Assembly: GCA_964386865.1 (NCBI GenBank)
Contig: CAYLUN010000045.1
Span: 1 to 45,668, forward strand
Source of the DNA: CAYLUN01 sp964386865
Lineage (GTDB): Bacteria > Verrucomicrobiota > Kiritimatiellia > RFP12 > UBA1067
Direction of reading: 5' to 3'
DNA: 45,668 nt
Part shown: in pieces, positions 34,736 to 42,975 of the stretch
Numbering within the stretch: position 1 is the stretch's first letter
Layout of the letters: each line of letters opens with the position of its first letter
Notes under the pieces: model-generated
Database searches by the model: none
Seen by the model: the letters and a program-made list of their open reading frames with translations, nothing else
Told to the model about the DNA's origin: nothing
Program-made: the position numbers and the translations under genes

Positions 34736-36934
34736 ATGCGCGATGAGAGCGTCAGGTGGTTGATCGTAGTCATGGTGCTGAGCGTAACGCTGGCGGGGTT
34801 TGCGCGGGATGTGTCGCCTGTGGTTACAGGTGCGGCAGGTGAGCTGCGGATGGACGCCGGCGGGATGAGCCTGACGCCCCGCGCTGCAGAGTGTCCAGCG
34901 AGCGCGGCTACGGGCGAGGCCTGGTGGGCGCTCGTGCTGGAGCCGGCGCCGGGCCAGGGCGCGGGCGGCGACGTTCTCGTGGAGAGCCAGGCGCAGGCCG
35001 AGCCGGAGGTCAGTGTGACGCGGGACGGTGTGCGGCTGACCTACGGCACGCTGAGCGACGGGAAGAGGATCTTCGCGGTCGCGCTCACGCTGAACGCGCG
35101 CCGCACCGACACCGCCTTTGATGTCGGCGGCGAGATCCGGAACGGCACGAAAGAGTGGGTCGTCAAGAGCTTCACCGGGCCGGTCTTCAACGGCATCAAA
35201 ACCGAGCTGTCCAAGACGCCGCTGCTGCTGCCGAGCGGCTTTGGCTGGCGCATCCGCGGCGTGCCGGCCGACGACGCCGACCTGAAGCCTTGGAGTAAGA
35301 GCGGCGGCCGGCTGACGGTTTCGGCCAACTATCCCAGCGCGGGCGGCACGATGCAGTGGCTCGCCTTCGCGGGCGAAGAAGCGGGGCTCTACTTCGGCTG
35401 CCACGACCCGCGCTTCGGGGCCAAGACGCTCAGCGCGCGCTACGACCCGGCGCGCAAGACCTTCGGGGCCGCGTTCCAGCACCACCTCTTCGTGCGGCCC
35501 GGCGAGCGGCGGGCGGTGCCGGCGACGGTGGCGATGCCTTACGCGGGCGACTGGCATGTGGCCGCGCGCACGTACCGCGCGTGGGTGGACTCGGCCGGCG
35601 AGATGATCGAGCAGCCCGCGTGGGCGCGGACTGCCACGGGCTGGCTGCTGGCCATCCTGAAGCAGCAGAACGGCGACATCATGTGGCCCTACACCTCGCT
35701 GGGCAAGCTGGCCGAGGTGGCGGACGCGCGCGGGCTCGACATCCTGGGCCTCTTCGGGTGGGGCTACGGGGGACACGACCACCTCTACCCCGACTACGAC
35801 CCCTGTCCGCTCATGGGCGGCGAACAGGCGCTGCGCGAGGGGATCAAGCTGGCGCAGGCCCGCGGCAAGCGCGTGGTGCTCTACGCCAACGGGCAGCTGG
35901 AGGAGCGCGGCACCGCCTACTGGACGACGACGGGGCAGTTCCTCGCGGTGACTCGGCGCGACGGCGGCACGGTGCAGGAGTTTTGGCACAAGTACGGCAA
36001 CACGCCGGGATACCACTTCGACATCGGCTGCCACGCGACCGAGGGCTGGCGCGCGCGCATGCTGGCGCTGGCGGAGCAGGCCAACGCGTTCGGCGCGGAC
36101 GGCATCCTCTACGACCAGCTCGGCGTGCGCGGGCCGACCGCCTGCTACGCCGCTGACCACGGCCACCCGGCGCCGTTCATGTCCTACGAGGCCGACCGCA
36201 AGGAGATGTTGCGCGAGATCGCCCGGCACATGAGGAAGGTCAACCCCGAGTTCGTCATCATGACCGAGGGGTTCCACGACGCGGTGCTGGACTCGGTCAG
36301 CTACTTCCACGGCTGCGTGCGCGGGGCGTTCCAAGAGTCGGCAGGCCTGATCGCGAAGCGGCTGGCAGGCGGAGGCCGAGACGACCTCTTTCCCGAGCTG
36401 CTTCGCTACACCTATCCGGAGGTGGCCAGCACGGTCCGCTTCCCGTCGCCGCTGATGGACCGCCCGATGGTGAACTACACCTGCGCGTTCGGGTGGCGCT
36501 ACGAGATCGAGTCGCGTTACCTCCCGGACCGCGACTACCTGCTCGAGGGGCGCATCCCCGAGATTGCGGACTACGGCACCGTGCTGTCCAAGCCCGACAT
36601 CGGCTTGGTGCGCACGCTGCCGGCGAAAGAGACGGCGAGCTATCTAAAGCAGGTGGCCGCCTTTCAGAAGCGCCACGCGGAGCTGCTGATGTCCGGCACG
36701 TTCACCGACACCGAGGGGTTCGCGTTCAGCGGGGATGGCGTTGTCGCGAAAGGTTGCCGTTCCGCGAAGGCGTTCGGCGTGATACTCTGGAATACGACGG
36801 AGCGGACGGCCGCCTTCACGCTCAGCGTAGCGGGCGGAGACCTGGAGTCTGCGGAGGAGCCCGAAAAAGGGAAGGTTGACGCGTTTGCCCCCCTGGCGCC
36901 GCAGACGCTGCGCCTGCTGGTGTGGCGGCGATGA
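34736..36934 (+). CDS. Secreted DUF6259-like putative glycosidase, second copy
   Basis: A 732-residue exported protein with a signal segment (about 7-24, WLIVVMVLSVTLAGFA), a beta-sandwich (about 30-290), a barrel-like region (about 300-600; LGLFGWGYGGHDHLYPDYD, KRVVLYANGQLEERG, FGADGILYDQLGV) and a beta C-terminus. The YDQLG aspartate is conserved with the copy at 27693, as is the LLMSGTFTDTEGFAF segment, so the two are paralogs that have diverged widely. GGAGGG lies 4 bases before the ATG. It is the first gene of the operator copy 3 unit, followed after 25 bp by an aldose-epimerase-like gene. Confidence 0.76.
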   Translation: MRDESVRWLIVVMVLSVTLAGFARDVSPVVTGAAGELRMDAGGMSLTPRAAECPASAATGEAWWALVLEPAPGQGAGGDVLVESQAQAEPEVSVTRDGVRLTYGTLSDGKRIFAVALTLNARRTDTAFDVGGEIRNGTKEWVVKSFTGPVFNGIKTELSKTPLLLPSGFGWRIRGVPADDADLKPWSKSGGRLTVSANYPSAGGTMQWLAFAGEEAGLYFGCHDPRFGAKTLSARYDPARKTFGAAFQHHLFVRPGERRAVPATVAMPYAGDWHVAARTYRAWVDSAGEMIEQPAWARTATGWLLAILKQQNGDIMWPYTSLGKLAEVADARGLDILGLFGWGYGGHDHLYPDYDPCPLMGGEQALREGIKLAQARGKRVVLYANGQLEERGTAYWTTTGQFLAVTRRDGGTVQEFWHKYGNTPGYHFDIGCHATEGWRARMLALAEQANAFGADGILYDQLGVRGPTACYAADHGHPAPFMSYEADRKEMLREIARHMRKVNPEFVIMTEGFHDAVLDSVSYFHGCVRGAFQESAGLIAKRLAGGGRDDLFPELLRYTYPEVASTVRFPSPLMDRPMVNYTCAFGWRYEIESRYLPDRDYLLEGRIPEIADYGTVLSKPDIGLVRTLPAKETASYLKQVAAFQKRHAELLMSGTFTDTEGFAFSGDGVVAKGCRSAKAFGVILWNTTERTAAFTLSVAGGDLESAEEPEKGKVDAFAPLAPQTLRLLVWRR

Positions 36935-36959
36935 AAGCGACACGCAGAAAGAGAAACGG

Positions 36960-37886
36960 ATGAGCGCACAGAAGATTGACTATTTCGGCTACACGGGCTG
37001 CATCGCCTTGGCGAACGGCGCGGGGACGCGCGTGGTGCTCTGCCCGCAAGCGGGCGGGCGGGTGCTGGAGTACGCGCTGAACGGCGTGAATGCGATCCAC
37101 CTCGATCCCGCGCAGAAGGGCTGGCTCCACAAGCCCGGCATCCTGAGCGTAGACCCGTGCGGCGGGCGGCTCGACGTGGGGCCGGAGATGGTGCTGCCGC
37201 CGCACCCCGACCTCTGGCTGGGAGACTGGACGGGCGAGATCGTCGGCGAGGGCCGGGCGCGGCTCACCAGCGCGCGCGACCGGGTGACCGGCCTGCGGCT
37301 TGTGCGCGAGTTCGCGCTGGCGGCGGACTCGTCCCGCCTCGTGTGCGAGCAGCGCATCACCAACGAGTCCGACAAGCCGGTGACCTGCTTCCACTGGAGC
37401 CGCACGCTGGCGGCCGGCGGCGGCATCGTGCTGATCCCGCTGACGCCCGATAGCCGCTTCCCGAAAAGCTACCTGATGTACGGCCCGGGCTCGGTGATGA
37501 TGTTCCGCCCGGTCGACCCGAACATCCGCGTGCGCGAGGGTTTTCTCGAAATCCTCGGCACGCCCGCGAATCCGAAGCTGGGGATGGACTCGACGGCGGG
37601 ATGGTTCTGCTACCTCATGCGTAACGACTTGATGTTTGTGAAGCGCTATCCCGTCTACCCCGACCGCGTGTACGGCGAGATGGCGGGGCTCACGATCTCG
37701 ATCTGGTACTACAAGGACGAGATGTGCGAGATCGAGCCGATCGGCCCGCGCGAGACCCTCGCGCCGGGCGCGTCGGCCACGTTCGTAGAGGAGTGGGAAC
37801 TGATGACGTACCGGTTTCCGAAAGCGCAAGAAACTGTGGATCTGGATAAGATCGGCAAGCTGGGAAGAAAGCAGTTTCAATTATGA
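36960..37886 (+). CDS. Aldose-epimerase-like / DUF4380-like protein
   Basis: A 308-residue protein without a signal peptide, predicted to be all-beta like galactose mutarotases: GTRVVLCPQAGGRVLEYALNG near the start, then VCEQRITNESDKPVTCFHWSRT and a C-terminal FVEEWELM strand. It may bind or epimerise a sugar in the cytoplasm; the mutarotase catalytic pair is not recognisable by eye. The ATG at 36960 follows AGAAAGAGAAACGG; the longer frame overlaps the preceding coding sequence. Its TGA shares 4 bases with the ATG of the next gene, implying translational coupling with the GH42-like enzyme. Confidence 0.7.
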   Translation: MSAQKIDYFGYTGCIALANGAGTRVVLCPQAGGRVLEYALNGVNAIHLDPAQKGWLHKPGILSVDPCGGRLDVGPEMVLPPHPDLWLGDWTGEIVGEGRARLTSARDRVTGLRLVREFALAADSSRLVCEQRITNESDKPVTCFHWSRTLAAGGGIVLIPLTPDSRFPKSYLMYGPGSVMMFRPVDPNIRVREGFLEILGTPANPKLGMDSTAGWFCYLMRNDLMFVKRYPVYPDRVYGEMAGLTISIWYYKDEMCEIEPIGPRETLAPGASATFVEEWELMTYRFPKAQETVDLDKIGKLGRKQFQL

Positions 37887-39838
37887 CAAGGCGCGCAAGC
37901 AGCCGCCTGAAGACGGTGCAACATACGGCTGCGGCAATGCTCACGCTCGCGCTAGTCGTTTCAGCCTTGCCGTCTCCTGCCTCTGAGCCAGCGCGGCCGC
38001 TCGCCTTCTCGTATCGCTCGTTCTGGCCGGAGTTCGGGGCCATGGCGCAGTTCCGCGACGCGGGCGTGGACACGGTCTGCATCTTCGCGGCCAACACCGA
38101 CAACTCGCTGGGCAAGCCCTACTGCACGTATCCGCCGGTGTGGCGCTGGTTCGGCAAGTACGACTTCGGGTCTTTGGACAAGCAATACGACGATGTGCTG
38201 GCGGTGAACAGCAACGCGACGTTCATCTGCATGGTCGACCTCAACACGCCGGTCTGGCTGCAGCGTCAGCTCTCGCTGCAAGGGCACAGCGCGGAGTGCG
38301 AGAGCTTCACCATGCTGAGCTGCGCCTGCGCCAACCCGGCGTGGCGCAAGGCCACGGGCGAGTATCTGGAGGCGGTGGTCAGGCACCTGGAGGAGCGGTA
38401 CGGCGACCGCGTGAAGGCCTACCTGCTGGCGTGCGGCCAGACCGACGAGTGGATGGACTACAGCCGGGGCGTGGCGGGGCGCACGAAGACGCAGGCGTGG
38501 CAGGCGTGGCGGCAGGCGCACGGCAAGCAGAAGGCCCCGGTGCCCGCGCTGGAGCGCATCGACGGCGCGTCGTTCGAGAACCTGCTCCGCGACCCCGCGG
38601 CGGAGCGCGACGTGATCGACTACGCGCAGTTCACGGGCGACACGGTCGCCGACGCGATCCTCGGGTTCGCCGCCAAGACGCGGGCGCTGATCCCGCGGCA
38701 GCGGCAGATCGGCATGTTCTTCGGGTACATTCTCGAATTGACTCACGCGCGCTTCGTGTGGGCGGGCCACCTCGAGTACGAGCGTCTGTACGCCTCGCCG
38801 GACATCGACTTTTTCATCAGCCCCGGCACCTACGGCGACCGGCCGATGGGCGGCGGCAGCGGCTTCATGGTGCCGAACGGCACGCGCCGGCTGAACGGCA
38901 AGGGGTTCCTGCACGAGATCGACCATCGCACGCCGACCTACAACTGCGCGCTGGACGAGTACGTGTCCATCGGCTGGATGGTGCCGTGGAAGGACCAGGA
39001 CGAGACTGACGCGGGGCTAAAGCGCGAGTTCGCTCTGGCCATCGTCAACCAGACGTCACTCTGGTGCTTCGACATGTGGGGCGGGGTGTTCAAGACGCCC
39101 GAGACGATGCGGGTTGTGGCGCAGAGCAAGCGGCTGTGGGACCGCTACGCGGCACTGCCGCTGGCCAGCCTCGCCGAGGTGGCGCTGGTGGTGGACCCCC
39201 AGAGCGCGCGGCTGGTGAACGATCAGAACCCGCTCGTGTCCAAGATCTACCAGGGCACGCGCAACACGCTGAACCGGCTGGGCGCGCCGTTCGAGGTCTT
39301 CTCGTTCAATGACCTGGCGCGGGTCGATCTGGGACAGTTCAAGATGCTGGTTTTTCCCGGACTCTTCGAAATTACGACGGAGAAGGCAGAGGTGCTCAGG
39401 GCGAGCGTGCTGAAGGATGGCCGGACGGCGGTGTTCGCCTACGCGCCGGGCATCAGCGACGGCAAAACGCTCGGCCCTGAGCGGGTGAAGGCGCTGACCG
39501 GCACGGCGTTCAAGACGCCGGGGGTGAGCACGGTCGCGCGCGACGGCTGGACGGCGGTCTACGCGGGCTCGTACGACGCGCTGACGCCGCAGGCGCTGCG
39601 CCAGGCGGCGGCCGGGGCGGGCGTGACGATCTATTGCGAGGACGCGGTGCCGGTCTACGCCAACGAGCGGCTGGTGGCGATCCATGTGGCGCTGGGCGGC
39701 GAGCGGACGGTCACGCTGCCGAGGGCGTGCCGCGAGGTGCGGGAGCTGTATACGGGGCGCGTGGTGCCTGTGAAAGACAGGCGCTTCGCGTACACGTTCG
39801 CGACGCCGGACACGGCGCTGTTTGAGTTGGTGGAGTGA
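37883..39838 (+). CDS. Secreted GH42-like putative glycosidase
   Basis: A 651-residue exported protein: a basic N-terminus and signal (about 12-33, TAAAMLTLALVVSALPSPA), a TIM-barrel region (about 40-400) and a class I glutamine-amidotransferase-like trimerisation domain (about 425-560; MLVFPGLFEITTEKAEVLR) as in GH42 beta-galactosidases, then a beta tail. The probable nucleophile is the E in GFLHEIDHRT. The usual NE acid/base motif is not evident; the corresponding strand reads ACGQTDEW, so the family or activity may differ. It overlaps the preceding gene by 4 bp (ATGA). Its last codons are duplicated as a relic at 25055. Confidence 0.72.
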   Translation: MTRRASSRLKTVQHTAAAMLTLALVVSALPSPASEPARPLAFSYRSFWPEFGAMAQFRDAGVDTVCIFAANTDNSLGKPYCTYPPVWRWFGKYDFGSLDKQYDDVLAVNSNATFICMVDLNTPVWLQRQLSLQGHSAECESFTMLSCACANPAWRKATGEYLEAVVRHLEERYGDRVKAYLLACGQTDEWMDYSRGVAGRTKTQAWQAWRQAHGKQKAPVPALERIDGASFENLLRDPAAERDVIDYAQFTGDTVADAILGFAAKTRALIPRQRQIGMFFGYILELTHARFVWAGHLEYERLYASPDIDFFISPGTYGDRPMGGGSGFMVPNGTRRLNGKGFLHEIDHRTPTYNCALDEYVSIGWMVPWKDQDETDAGLKREFALAIVNQTSLWCFDMWGGVFKTPETMRVVAQSKRLWDRYAALPLASLAEVALVVDPQSARLVNDQNPLVSKIYQGTRNTLNRLGAPFEVFSFNDLARVDLGQFKMLVFPGLFEITTEKAEVLRASVLKDGRTAVFAYAPGISDGKTLGPERVKALTGTAFKTPGVSTVARDGWTAVYAGSYDALTPQALRQAAAGAGVTIYCEDAVPVYANERLVAIHVALGGERTVTLPRACREVRELYTGRVVPVKDRRFAYTFATPDTALFELVE

Positions 39839-39864
39839 GGCGGCGTCAAGGGCCGAGCTAGCAG

Positions 39865-39913
39865 GGGCAAGCGTCGGCTTGCCCGGGTCGCGCGGACGAG
39901 CGGACGCTCGTCC
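39865..39913. repeat. REP-like double hairpin, intergenic copy
   Basis: Hairpin 1 is GGGCAAGC-GTCG-GCTTGCCC (39865-39884) and hairpin 2 is GGACGAGC-GGAC-GCTCGTCC (39894-39913). Both are perfect 8-bp stems with 4-nt loops, separated by 9 bases. They lie between the GH42-like gene and operator copy 4, where they could end or protect the upstream transcript. A related copy lies inside the MFS gene. Confidence 0.75.
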
Positions 39914-39918
39914 CGCCT

Positions 39919-39984
39919 GTTCGCAAAATCGAGGGCCGAGTTCGCATGATCGAGGTTGCCCATACGTAGCCAGACGACTATCGT
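39919..39984 (+). promoter_or_regulatory. Tandem 21-bp operator plus promoter, copy 4
   Basis: Half-site A GTTCGCAAAATCGAGG is at 39919-39934 and half-site B GTTCGCATGATCGAGG at 39940-39955, 21 bp apart. B abuts the -35 TTGCCC (39956-39961); a 17-bp spacer leads to TATCGT (39979-39984). The start codon of the GH50-like gene is 29 bases further on, after GGAGG. It drives GH50-like, SDR, MFS and enolase genes if they form one unit. Confidence 0.88.
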
Positions 39985-40012
39985 ATGTGTCAGCGCGTAA
40001 GGAGGATGGGTG

Positions 40013-42103
40013 ATGAGGACTCTGTTTCTTGTGTCTATGGCGGTCGGCGCCTGGGTCGCGGACGCGGCGGAGGTCGTTCTGTTCGATGCGGCCACGACGC
40101 CGGCGTCGTCGGTGGTGTCGCAGTCGGGCGGCGCGTTCGAGCTGAAGGACGGCGTGCTGCAGATCGCGACCAAGGGCAACGCGGGGTATCCCGGCGTGCT
40201 CATCAAGGGAGCTTGGGACCTCTCGGCCTGCAACCGCATCACCTTCGAGCTGGTGAACCGCGACAGCAAGGGCGAACTGCCGATCACCGTGCGTCTCGAC
40301 AACCCCGGCGCGGACGCGGGCAAGGGGCTGGGCGTGTTCGTGGATCGCGTGAAGGTGGCGGGCAAGGCGCCCACGGGCTACACCGTGGCGCTGCCGCCCA
40401 CCTTGCCGAGCGCGCGGGCGATCAGCGCCAGGTTCGCCGGCATGCGCGCCGGGCCGTTCGCGACCACGGGCGTTGCAGCCGACCTCGACGCGTCGAAGGT
40501 TGTTGGCGTGGCGGTCTACATCAAGGAGCCCAAGCTGGACTGGATCTGGGGCGTGCGGCGCATCGTGGCGGAGACGGGCGAGGTCGCGGCGGCGCCGGCG
40601 TGGATGCGGCTGCCGGAGGATCAGTTCTTTCCGTTCATTGACGTCTATGGCCAGTTCAAGCACAAGGAGTGGCCGGGCAAGATCCACTCCGACAACGAGC
40701 TGAAGGCTGCTGCGGAGCGAGAGGCGGCGGACTTGGCGGCGCACCCGGGCCCGCAGGGCTGGAGCACGTTCGGCGGCTGGGCGGGCGGGCCGAAGCGGGC
40801 GGCGACCGGCCACTTCCGGGTCGAGAAGGTCGGCGGCACGTGGTGGATGGTGGATCCCGAGGGATATCTGTACTGGTCGCACGGGCCGGTGCGCGTGACG
40901 CCGTCGACGGCGATCACGCCGCTCGACAACCGCGACTTCTACTTCGCCGATCTGCCTGCCGAGGGCACGCCCTTCGCGAAGTTTTACACGACGCGCGACG
41001 AGCTGCTCTATCCGTACTACGTCAAGCGCAACATCCAGCGCACCTACGACTTTTCCTCGGCGAACTGCTACCGCAAGTATGGCGAGGGGTACTACGAGGT
41101 CTTCGCCGACCTGGCTCACCGGCGGCTGCGGAGCTGGGGGCTGAACACCATCGCCAACAGCTCGGACAAGAAGATCTGCCTGATGGACCGCACGCCCTAC
41201 ACGGACCGCTTCGAGCTGAAGTCCAAGCCGATCGCGGGCAGCCACGACGGCTGGTGGCCGTTCCGCGACCCGTTCGACGCGTCGTTCCGCGCCGACGTGC
41301 GCCGGCTGATGGCCGAGCACAAGCAGGAGATGGACGACCCGTGGTGCTTTGGCTTCTTCGTGGACAACGAGCTGAGCTGGGGCGGGCCGGCCGACTTGGC
41401 CGCGTGGACGCTCGCCTCGCCCGCGGATCAGGCCGCCAAGGCCGAACTTCGGGATCAGATGCGGGCGAAGTACGGGACGGTCGATAAACTCAACGCCCAG
41501 TGGGGCTCGGGCTACGCGGACTGGGAGGCGTTCCTGACGGTCACCCAGCGGCCGGGAAAGGGCGCGGACGAGGACCTGGCCGCGTTCACGCTCGCGATCG
41601 CCGACGCGTACTTCAAGAACATTCGCGAGGAGTTCAAGGCCGCCGCGCCGAACAAGCTGTACATGGGCTGCCGCTTCGCGGGGCGCGGGCCAGAGTTCGC
41701 CGTGCGGGTGGCCGCGAAGCACTGCGACCTGGTGAGCTACAACATCTACGCGAAGCACCTGGACGATTTCAAGCTGCCCGCGGATATCGACAAGCCGGTG
41801 ATGATCGGCGAGTTCCACTTCGGGGCTCTGGACCGCGGGCTGTTCCACCCGGGGCTGATCCGGCTGGAGAGCCAGGAGGAGCGCGGCCGCACCTACGTGC
41901 AGTACGTCACGTCGGCGCTGAAGCACCCGAATGTGGTGGGCGTGCACTGGCACCAGTTCGGCGATCAGGCCACGACGGGGCGCTTCGACGGCGAGAACTT
42001 CCAGGTCGGCTTCGTGGACTGCTGCGGCACGCCGTATCCGGAGACCATCGCGGGCCTCCGCGAGGTGGGGTACAGGCTGTACGAGATCCGCAGCGGGAAG
42101 TGA
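40013..42103 (+). CDS. Secreted GH50-like glycosidase (beta-agarase-related)
   Basis: A 696-residue exported enzyme: a signal peptide (MRTLFLVSMAVGAWVADAA), a carbohydrate-binding-like beta domain (about 20-200) and a catalytic barrel from about 205 that opens with the GH50-type block QFFPFIDVYGQFKHKEWPGK. Candidate catalytic residues are E453 in FFVDNELSWG (acid/base) and E600 in MIGEFHFG (nucleophile). GH50 enzymes characterised so far are agarases, but this degree of similarity does not fix the substrate. The ATG at 40013 is chosen over the GTG at 40010 because GGAGG then lies 7 bases upstream. It is the first gene of the operator copy 4 unit. Confidence 0.82.
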   Translation: MRTLFLVSMAVGAWVADAAEVVLFDAATTPASSVVSQSGGAFELKDGVLQIATKGNAGYPGVLIKGAWDLSACNRITFELVNRDSKGELPITVRLDNPGADAGKGLGVFVDRVKVAGKAPTGYTVALPPTLPSARAISARFAGMRAGPFATTGVAADLDASKVVGVAVYIKEPKLDWIWGVRRIVAETGEVAAAPAWMRLPEDQFFPFIDVYGQFKHKEWPGKIHSDNELKAAAEREAADLAAHPGPQGWSTFGGWAGGPKRAATGHFRVEKVGGTWWMVDPEGYLYWSHGPVRVTPSTAITPLDNRDFYFADLPAEGTPFAKFYTTRDELLYPYYVKRNIQRTYDFSSANCYRKYGEGYYEVFADLAHRRLRSWGLNTIANSSDKKICLMDRTPYTDRFELKSKPIAGSHDGWWPFRDPFDASFRADVRRLMAEHKQEMDDPWCFGFFVDNELSWGGPADLAAWTLASPADQAAKAELRDQMRAKYGTVDKLNAQWGSGYADWEAFLTVTQRPGKGADEDLAAFTLAIADAYFKNIREEFKAAAPNKLYMGCRFAGRGPEFAVRVAAKHCDLVSYNIYAKHLDDFKLPADIDKPVMIGEFHFGALDRGLFHPGLIRLESQEERGRTYVQYVTSALKHPNVVGVHWHQFGDQATTGRFDGENFQVGFVDCCGTPYPETIAGLREVGYRLYEIRSGK

Positions 42104-42165
42104 GCGGGAAGATGTCGATGGAACCGACGGAATCGAAGAACTCGAAGAAATCGATAAGGAGAGAG

Positions 42166-42942
42166 ATGAGATTTCAGGACAAGGTGATTTTGGTGACCGG
42201 CGCGAGCCGGAACACGGGCGTTGGCATTGCGGCTCTCTTCATCCGTGAAGGCGCGAAGGTGTGCATTTGCGGGTCGACGCCGAAGAGCACCGCGCAGGGC
42301 GGCCAGCTCCTGCGCGAGTTGGGGCTGGACGGTTTTCTGGAGACGCCCGCCGACATCGGCGACACGGCGCAGGTGCGGGCGATGTTCTCGACGATCCGCG
42401 AGGCGTACGGCCGCATCGACATCGTGGTGAACAACGCCTGCAACCAAGGCATCGGGCCCGCCTTTGAAGAGATGGATCCCGAGTACTTCCTTTCAGTCAT
42501 CAAGACCAACCTGCTGGGCACGTTCCAGGTGTCGCAGGAGGCGGTCAAGATGATGCTCAAGCAGGAGAGCCGGGGCGTGATCGTCAACCTCGGGTCGAAC
42601 GTTTCGACGCGGGCGATCCGCAAGCGCGCGGCCTACGTGGCGAGCAAGGGCGGCATCGACGCGCTGACACGCGCGATGGCGATCGACCTCGGGCCCAAGG
42701 GCATCCGCGTGAACATGGTCGCGCCGGGCTACATCTTCACCGACCGCTGGGAAAAGATCAGCGACGAGACGCGCAAGCGCCGTCGCTTGAATTGCCCCAT
42801 CGGCATGGAGGCGACAGCGGACGACGTCGCGCAAGCCGTGGCGTTCATGGCCTCCGACGCGTCGCGCAACATCTGCGGCGAGCGGCTGGTGGTGGATGCG
42901 GGGTGCAGCGCGCAGCACATGCCGGTCGATGTGGACGTGTAG
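42166..42942 (+). CDS. Short-chain dehydrogenase/reductase
   Basis: A 258-residue classical SDR: NAD(P)-binding TGASRNTGVG (11-20), NNA at 89-91, N115, and the catalytic S144, Y157 and K161 (AAYVASK). The C-terminus has the usual PGYIFTD segment and a glycine-rich end. The ATG at 42166 follows AAGGAGAGAG; upstream starts at 42112 lie in a low-complexity tcgaagaa run. The likely role is oxidation of a released sugar to its lactone, given the transporter and enolase-type dehydratase that follow, but this rests on context. It is cytoplasmic. Confidence 0.88.
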   Translation: MRFQDKVILVTGASRNTGVGIAALFIREGAKVCICGSTPKSTAQGGQLLRELGLDGFLETPADIGDTAQVRAMFSTIREAYGRIDIVVNNACNQGIGPAFEEMDPEYFLSVIKTNLLGTFQVSQEAVKMMLKQESRGVIVNLGSNVSTRAIRKRAAYVASKGGIDALTRAMAIDLGPKGIRVNMVAPGYIFTDRWEKISDETRKRRRLNCPIGMEATADDVAQAVAFMASDASRNICGERLVVDAGCSAQHMPVDVDV

Positions 42943-42975
42943 GGCAGGGAGGAGTTAGAAGTTAGGAGTCGGGCG

